Positions 6,020 through 8,854 of a stretch of DNA of 8,854 bases are shown here, in pieces. Made by a program: the position numbers and the translations under genes. The first letter of the stretch is position 1, and every line of letters begins with the position of its first letter. Where the stretch lies: NCBI GenBank assembly GCA_021731425.1, contig JAKFXJ010000167.1:1-8854 (forward strand). Reading direction: 5' to 3'. Below the pieces are notes generated by a model. That model ran no database searches. It was not told the DNA's origin and saw only the letters and a program-made list of their open reading frames with translations. This stretch comes from Limnohabitans sp. (GTDB lineage: Bacteria > Pseudomonadota > Gammaproteobacteria > Burkholderiales > Burkholderiaceae_C).

Positions 6020-6530
6020 TCAGACCCGCCTTGAAGCGGCGGGCGTTCTCGACGTAATGTTTGGCGCTTTGACGGAGACCTTCGATCTGCTCGGGGCTGA
6101 GTTCGCGCACCACCTTGGCAGGCGTGCCCATGATCATCGAGCCGTCGGGGAATTCCTTGCCCTCGGTCACGAGCGAGCCGGCACCCACCAGGCAGTTCTT
6201 GCCAATCTTCGCGCCATTCAGCACCACCGCGCCAATGCCAATCAGCGACTCGTCGCCAATCGTACAGCCGTGCAGCATGACCATGTGGCCCACCGTAACG
6301 TGTTTGCCGACCTTGATCGGTTTGCCGTGGTCGGCGTGCATGACGCTGCCGTCCTGGATGTTGCTGCCCTCGCCGATCTCAATCGTCTCGGTGTCGCCGC
6401 GAACCGTCACACCAAACCAAATGCTGGCATCGGCCGCGATTTTGACCGCGCCCATGACCTGCGCGTTGTCGGCCACCCAGGCTGTCTCGGCGAGTTCGGG
6501 GGTTTGATCATCGAGTTGGTAAAGGGCCAA
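6006..6530 (-). CDS. Gamma-class carbonic anhydrase-like hexapeptide-repeat protein (YrdA/PaaY type)
   Basis: This 174-residue protein is a left-handed parallel beta-helix of hexapeptide repeats with a C-terminal helix (about 145-170), of the length usual for YrdA/CaiE/PaaY-type proteins. The metal-ligand histidine pattern is present: His65 (SVMHADHG), His82 and His87 ([11 protein letters not shown]). The helix ends in [15 protein letters not shown] (130-144), a family signature. Relatives are trimeric zinc or iron proteins; some have carbonic anhydrase activity and PaaY is a thioesterase, so the reaction cannot be set from sequence. The start is TTG at 6528-6530, supported by an AGGAG Shine-Dalgarno 6 nt away. 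It is divergent from the DUF455 gene across an 85-bp spacer with inverted repeats, lies upstream of hslO on the same strand, and is closed by its own terminator. Confidence 0.92.
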   Translation of the reverse strand: MALYQLDDQTPELAETAWVADNAQVMGAVKIAADASIWFGVTVRGDTETIEIGEGSNIQDGSVMHADHGKPIKVGKHVTVGHMVMLHGCTIGDESLIGIGAVVLNGAKIGKNCLVGAGSLVTEGKEFPDGSMIMGTPAKVVRELSPEQIEGLRQSAKHYVENARRFKAGLKKIS

Positions 6531-6536
6531 GGCAGT

Positions 6537-6541
6537 CTCCT
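6537..6541 (-). promoter_or_regulatory. Ribosome binding site that fixes a TTG start
   Basis: On the - strand AGGAG lies 6 nt before the TTG at 6530-6528. This good spacing is the main support for a non-ATG start of the gamma-carbonic anhydrase-like gene. Confidence 0.75.
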
Positions 6542-6549
6542 GAAGGTCG

Positions 6550-6576
6550 GGTTTTCTTAAAACCTACAATTGTAGG
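6550..6576. promoter_or_regulatory. Two abutting inverted repeats in a divergent promoter region
   Basis: The 85-bp gap between divergent genes holds ggtttt-ctt-aaaacc (6550-6564) and the perfect 14-bp palindrome cctacaattgtagg (6563-6576), sharing two bases. The palindrome contains TACAAT on both strands (6565-6570 on +, 6574-6569 on -), a fair match to the sigma70 -10 hexamer. It could therefore act as a symmetric divergent promoter core, giving leaders of about 30-40 nt to each gene. No good -35 box is seen on either side. The alternative is a dimeric-repressor operator. The symmetry is visible; the function is inferred. Confidence 0.55.
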
Positions 6577-6615
6577 GAAGCCCGCAACCTGGCGTGGGCG
6601 CTGCCAGCGATCACC

Positions 6616-7392
6616 ATGCACACCCTGCGCTCCGCTGCCCTGATCCCTTGGGCACAAAACGACCCAAATCTGAAAGCCCAGGCCACTTTGGCATTGGACC
6701 TGAGCCTGCCCGTGGGCATGCTCGACAGCCTGAGCGCCCCCACTGCAGGCCCCGGCCGCGCCGCCCGCCCGGTGCTGGTGCCACACACGCAGCTCAAAGC
6801 CAAATCCATGGCCACCCCAGAGGGCCGGGCAATGCTGGTGCATTCGATTGCGCACATCGAGCTCAACGCCATCGACCTGGCACTCGACGTTGTCTGGCGC
6901 TTTGCAGGCATGCCCGAGGCTTTTTACACCGACTGGGTGCGCATTGCCCAGGAAGAGGCCAAACACTTCAGCCTGCTGCGCCAGCATTTGCTGGACTTGG
7001 GTTTTGACTACGGCGACTTTCTCGCCCACAACACTTTGTGGGACATGGCCGAGCGCACCCAGGGCGACATCCTGGCCCGCATCGGCATCGTGCCGCGCAC
7101 CATGGAAGCGCGGGGTCTGGACGCCTCACCCGGCGTCAAAAACAAACTGGTCAGTGTGGGTGACCACCGTGCGGGCGAGATCCTGGACATCATTTTGGAA
7201 GACGAAATCGGCCATGTGGCCGCAGGCAACCGCTGGTACCGCTATCTGTGCGAACAGCGCGGCCTCGAGCCCGTGCGCACCTACGCCGAATTGATCGCGC
7301 AATACGATGCCCCTAAACTGCGCCCGCCCTTCAACATGGCGGCGCGGCGCTTGGCAGGGTTTGAAGACGCGGAATTGGCAGCCCTGAGCTAA
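6616..7392 (+). CDS. DUF455 ferritin-like protein
   Basis: This 258-residue protein belongs, by overall pattern, to the DUF455 family of ferritin-like four-helix proteins related to MiaE-type diiron enzymes. Likely metal ligands stand in the expected helices: Glu82 (AHIELNAIDLALD, 79-91), Glu113/Glu114 and His117 (AQEEAKHF), Glu188, and Glu195/Glu197 with His200 (LEDEIGHV). No signal peptide or membrane segment is seen, so it should be cytoplasmic. The reaction and substrate are not known to me. The ATG at 6616 has no clear Shine-Dalgarno and follows a small inverted repeat (cgctg-c-cagcg, 6599-6609); no better in-frame start lies upstream. It is divergent from the carbonic anhydrase-like gene and converges on xerD with overlapping stop codons. 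The DUF455 assignment is strong; function is open. Confidence 0.9.
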   Translation: MHTLRSAALIPWAQNDPNLKAQATLALDLSLPVGMLDSLSAPTAGPGRAARPVLVPHTQLKAKSMATPEGRAMLVHSIAHIELNAIDLALDVVWRFAGMPEAFYTDWVRIAQEEAKHFSLLRQHLLDLGFDYGDFLAHNTLWDMAERTQGDILARIGIVPRTMEARGLDASPGVKNKLVSVGDHRAGEILDIILEDEIGHVAAGNRWYRYLCEQRGLEPVRTYAELIAQYDAPKLRPPFNMAARRLAGFEDAELAALS

Positions 7393-8297
7393 CCCCGAGG
7401 GTGGTGCTGCACATGCAGCGTCTTGAGCCGCTCACGCGCCACATGGGTGTAGATGGTGGTGGTGGAGATGTCGGCGTGGCCTAGCAGCATTTGCACCGCC
7501 CTCAAATCGGCCCCGTGGTTGAGCAAATGGGTGGCAAAGGCGTGGCGCAAGGTGTGTGGTGACAAAGGCGCGGTGATGCCTGCGTCGATGGCGTAGCGCT
7601 TGACCAGGCTCCAGAACATAACGCGCGACATGGCGGTGCCCGGTGTGCTGCCACTGGTGGTCACAAACAGGTCTTCGGTCTGGCGCTGGCCCAGCATGGC
7701 CGGTCTGGCTTGGCCCATGTAGCGCTGCAACCATTCACGCGCTTCTTCACCAAAAGGCACCAAGCGCTCTTTGCTGCCTTTGCCCATGATGCGCAGCACG
7801 CCTTCATTGAGCGACACATGCAAAGTTTTGAGGGTGACCAACTCGCTCACCCGCAGACCACTGGCATACATCAGCTCCAGCATGGCGCGGTCACGCAAGC
7901 CCAGATGCGTGGCCACGTCGGGTGCGGACAACAGCGCATCGACCTGCGCCTCGCCCAAGGTTTTGGGCACTCGCAAAGCCTGTTTGGCCGCCAGCATGCG
8001 CAAAGTGGGATCGGTTTGGATGAGGCGCTCGCGCAAGGCCCATCTGAAAAAGCGCTTGAACACCGTGAGGCGGCGGTTGGCCGATGTGGCCTTGGTCTGG
8101 CCATGCCTCTCGGCAAAGTAGGCCTGCAGGTGGTGTTCTTGGGTCGCCTCCAGCGCCAGCCTGTGCGTCAAAAACAACCAGGTGGCGTAGAGGGACAAAT
8201 CCAGACGGTAGGCCGCCAAGGTGTTGGCGGCCAGTCCGTCCTCCAGCCAGAGGGCCTCGGCAAATCGGTCGATGGCGCTCTGGCTGGCCTCGTGCAT
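7389..8297 (-). CDS. xerD: Site-specific tyrosine recombinase XerD
   Basis: This 302-residue protein has an N-terminal SAM-like core-binding domain (about 6-95; ALWLEDGLAANTLAAYRLDL closely follows E. coli XerD) and a C-terminal catalytic domain. All catalytic residues are present: Arg149 (ASGLRVSEL), Lys173 (GKGSKERLVP), His248 and Arg251 (SPHTLRHAF), His274 (LLGHADISTT) and the nucleophile Tyr283 (IYTHV). With XerC and FtsK it resolves chromosome dimers at dif. The near-full match to E. coli XerD, including NHGADLRAVQMLLGH, and the lack of mobile-element neighbours argue against a phage integrase. The ATG at 8297-8295 gives the expected N-terminus but has no Shine-Dalgarno. It lies 10 bp after the stop of the binding-protein gene, so translation may be coupled. 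Its own stop overlaps that of the convergent DUF455 gene. Confidence 0.95.
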   Translation of the reverse strand: MHEASQSAIDRFAEALWLEDGLAANTLAAYRLDLSLYATWLFLTHRLALEATQEHHLQAYFAERHGQTKATSANRRLTVFKRFFRWALRERLIQTDPTLRMLAAKQALRVPKTLGEAQVDALLSAPDVATHLGLRDRAMLELMYASGLRVSELVTLKTLHVSLNEGVLRIMGKGSKERLVPFGEEAREWLQRYMGQARPAMLGQRQTEDLFVTTSGSTPGTAMSRVMFWSLVKRYAIDAGITAPLSPHTLRHAFATHLLNHGADLRAVQMLLGHADISTTTIYTHVARERLKTLHVQHHPRG

Positions 8298-8314
8298 GGA
8301 CTAAAGATCAGTCC
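8298..8314 (-). repeat. 5-bp inverted repeat bridging the binding-protein stop and xerD start
   Basis: The arms ggact (8298-8302) and agtcc (8310-8314) flank a 7-nt loop. The element ends directly at the xerD ATG, takes the place where a Shine-Dalgarno would be, and overlaps the stop codon (8308-8310) of the upstream gene. It is short and may be chance, but its position could affect initiation. Confidence 0.3.
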
Positions 8315-8854
8315 AGCTTGAGTTTTTGCTGGTCCACGACTTTCTTGTACACCTCGAACTCGGCCTTGATCTGGGCCGTGAACTCTTCAGGCGTGTTGGC
8401 CACCACCAATGAGCCGGTGTCGTTGATGCGCTTGCTCACACCGGGTTCTTGAAGGGCTTTTTTCACGCCCGCGCTGATTTTGTCTACCACCTCTTTGGGC
8501 AAGTTCTTGGGGCCCAAGATGCCGTAGTAAGCCATGCGGTTGACGGGCTCCAAACCCACATCCTTGAAGGTGGGCGTATTGGGCAGTTGCGCCAAGCGCT
8601 GGGGCGCGGCCACCACGATGGGCACCAAACGGCCCGACTGAATGAAGGGCAGCGCCGAAGGCAGGTTGTCAAAAATGATTGGTACCTGACCGGCCACGGT
8701 GTCGTTCAGGGCCGGCCCCGCGCCGCGGTAAGGGATGTGGGTGATGAACACACCCGTCAAGCTCTTCCACAATTCGGTTTGCAGGTGGCCAATACCGCCC
8801 GTGCCCGATGAGGCGTAGGAGTATTTGCCGGGGTTCTTCTTCAACTCGGCGACA
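8308..8854 (-). CDS. Bug/TctC-family tripartite tricarboxylate transporter substrate-binding protein, C-terminal part (5' end outside window)
   Basis: The visible 181 residues are the C-terminal part of a periplasmic solute-binding protein of the Bug/TctC family, normally about 320-330 residues; the signal peptide and first lobe lie beyond the right edge. Family marks in order are LKKNPGKYSYASSGTGG, THIPYRGAGPALNDTVAGQV, the FDNLPSALPFIQSGRLVPI strand-helix unit, a PTFKDVG segment, and a C-terminal helical tail (FTAQIKAEFEVYKKVV). Such proteins bind small carboxylates or other organic acids and either feed TctAB permeases or act as orphans; no tctA or tctB is visible, so the ligand and partner are unknown. 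The frame is open to the window end with no start codon required. It reads toward xerD with a 10-bp gap, consistent with cotranscription. Confidence 0.93.
   Translation of the reverse strand, partial: VAELKKNPGKYSYASSGTGGIGHLQTELWKSLTGVFITHIPYRGAGPALNDTVAGQVPIIFDNLPSALPFIQSGRLVPIVVAAPQRLAQLPNTPTFKDVGLEPVNRMAYYGILGPKNLPKEVVDKISAGVKKALQEPGVSKRINDTGSLVVANTPEEFTAQIKAEFEVYKKVVDQQKLKLD

Noticed and set aside
7389..8297. Phage or integron integrase marking a mobile element
   Set aside because: The protein matches XerD along its length, and there are no flanking repeats, attachment-like sites or phage genes.

Overview
The window looks like chromosomal DNA of a betaproteobacterium, probably Burkholderiales and most like Comamonadaceae. 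I infer this from the GC-rich codon use, the dense gene packing, a TctC/Bug-type solute-binding protein (a family greatly expanded in this group) and the protein sequences themselves. No sequence search was run, so the genus is open. I saw no insertion sequence, prophage, CRISPR array, tRNA or rRNA.

Left half (1-4861, all + strand): a compact acyl-CoA catabolism cluster with gaps of 40 to 64 bp. It holds the C-terminal part of a 3-hydroxyacyl-CoA dehydrogenase, a crotonase-fold protein with an isomerase-like rather than hydratase-like active site, a Crp/Fnr-type regulator, an APH-fold phosphotransferase, and an acyl-CoA dehydrogenase. The last two are the separate-gene equivalent of the kinase and dehydrogenase domains fused in animal ACAD10/ACAD11, and resemble LvaA/LvaC of the Pseudomonas levulinate pathway. 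The set fits degradation of 4-hydroxy (gamma-hydroxy) acids: the kinase phosphorylates the 4-hydroxyacyl-CoA, the dehydrogenase-fold enzyme eliminates phosphate to give an enoyl-CoA, the isomerase moves the double bond, and the 3-hydroxyacyl-CoA dehydrogenase oxidises the hydrated product. This pathway reading is inference. The hydratase, thiolase and CoA ligase it needs are not visible here.

Middle (4862-6530): a convergent gap with two stem-loops, then on the - strand hslO (redox chaperone Hsp33) and, upstream of it, a gamma-class carbonic anhydrase-like hexapeptide protein. A clear intrinsic terminator overlaps the 3' end of the latter. Both genes appear to start with TTG.

Right (6531-8854): an 85-bp divergent intergenic region with two abutting inverted repeats precedes a DUF455 ferritin-like protein (+). 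That gene's stop codon overlaps the stop codon of a convergent xerD (-). Upstream of xerD, 10 bp away, lies the 3' part of a Bug/TctC-type periplasmic binding protein that runs off the window. The right half is mostly housekeeping. The most interesting system is the putative 4-hydroxyacyl-CoA module on the left.
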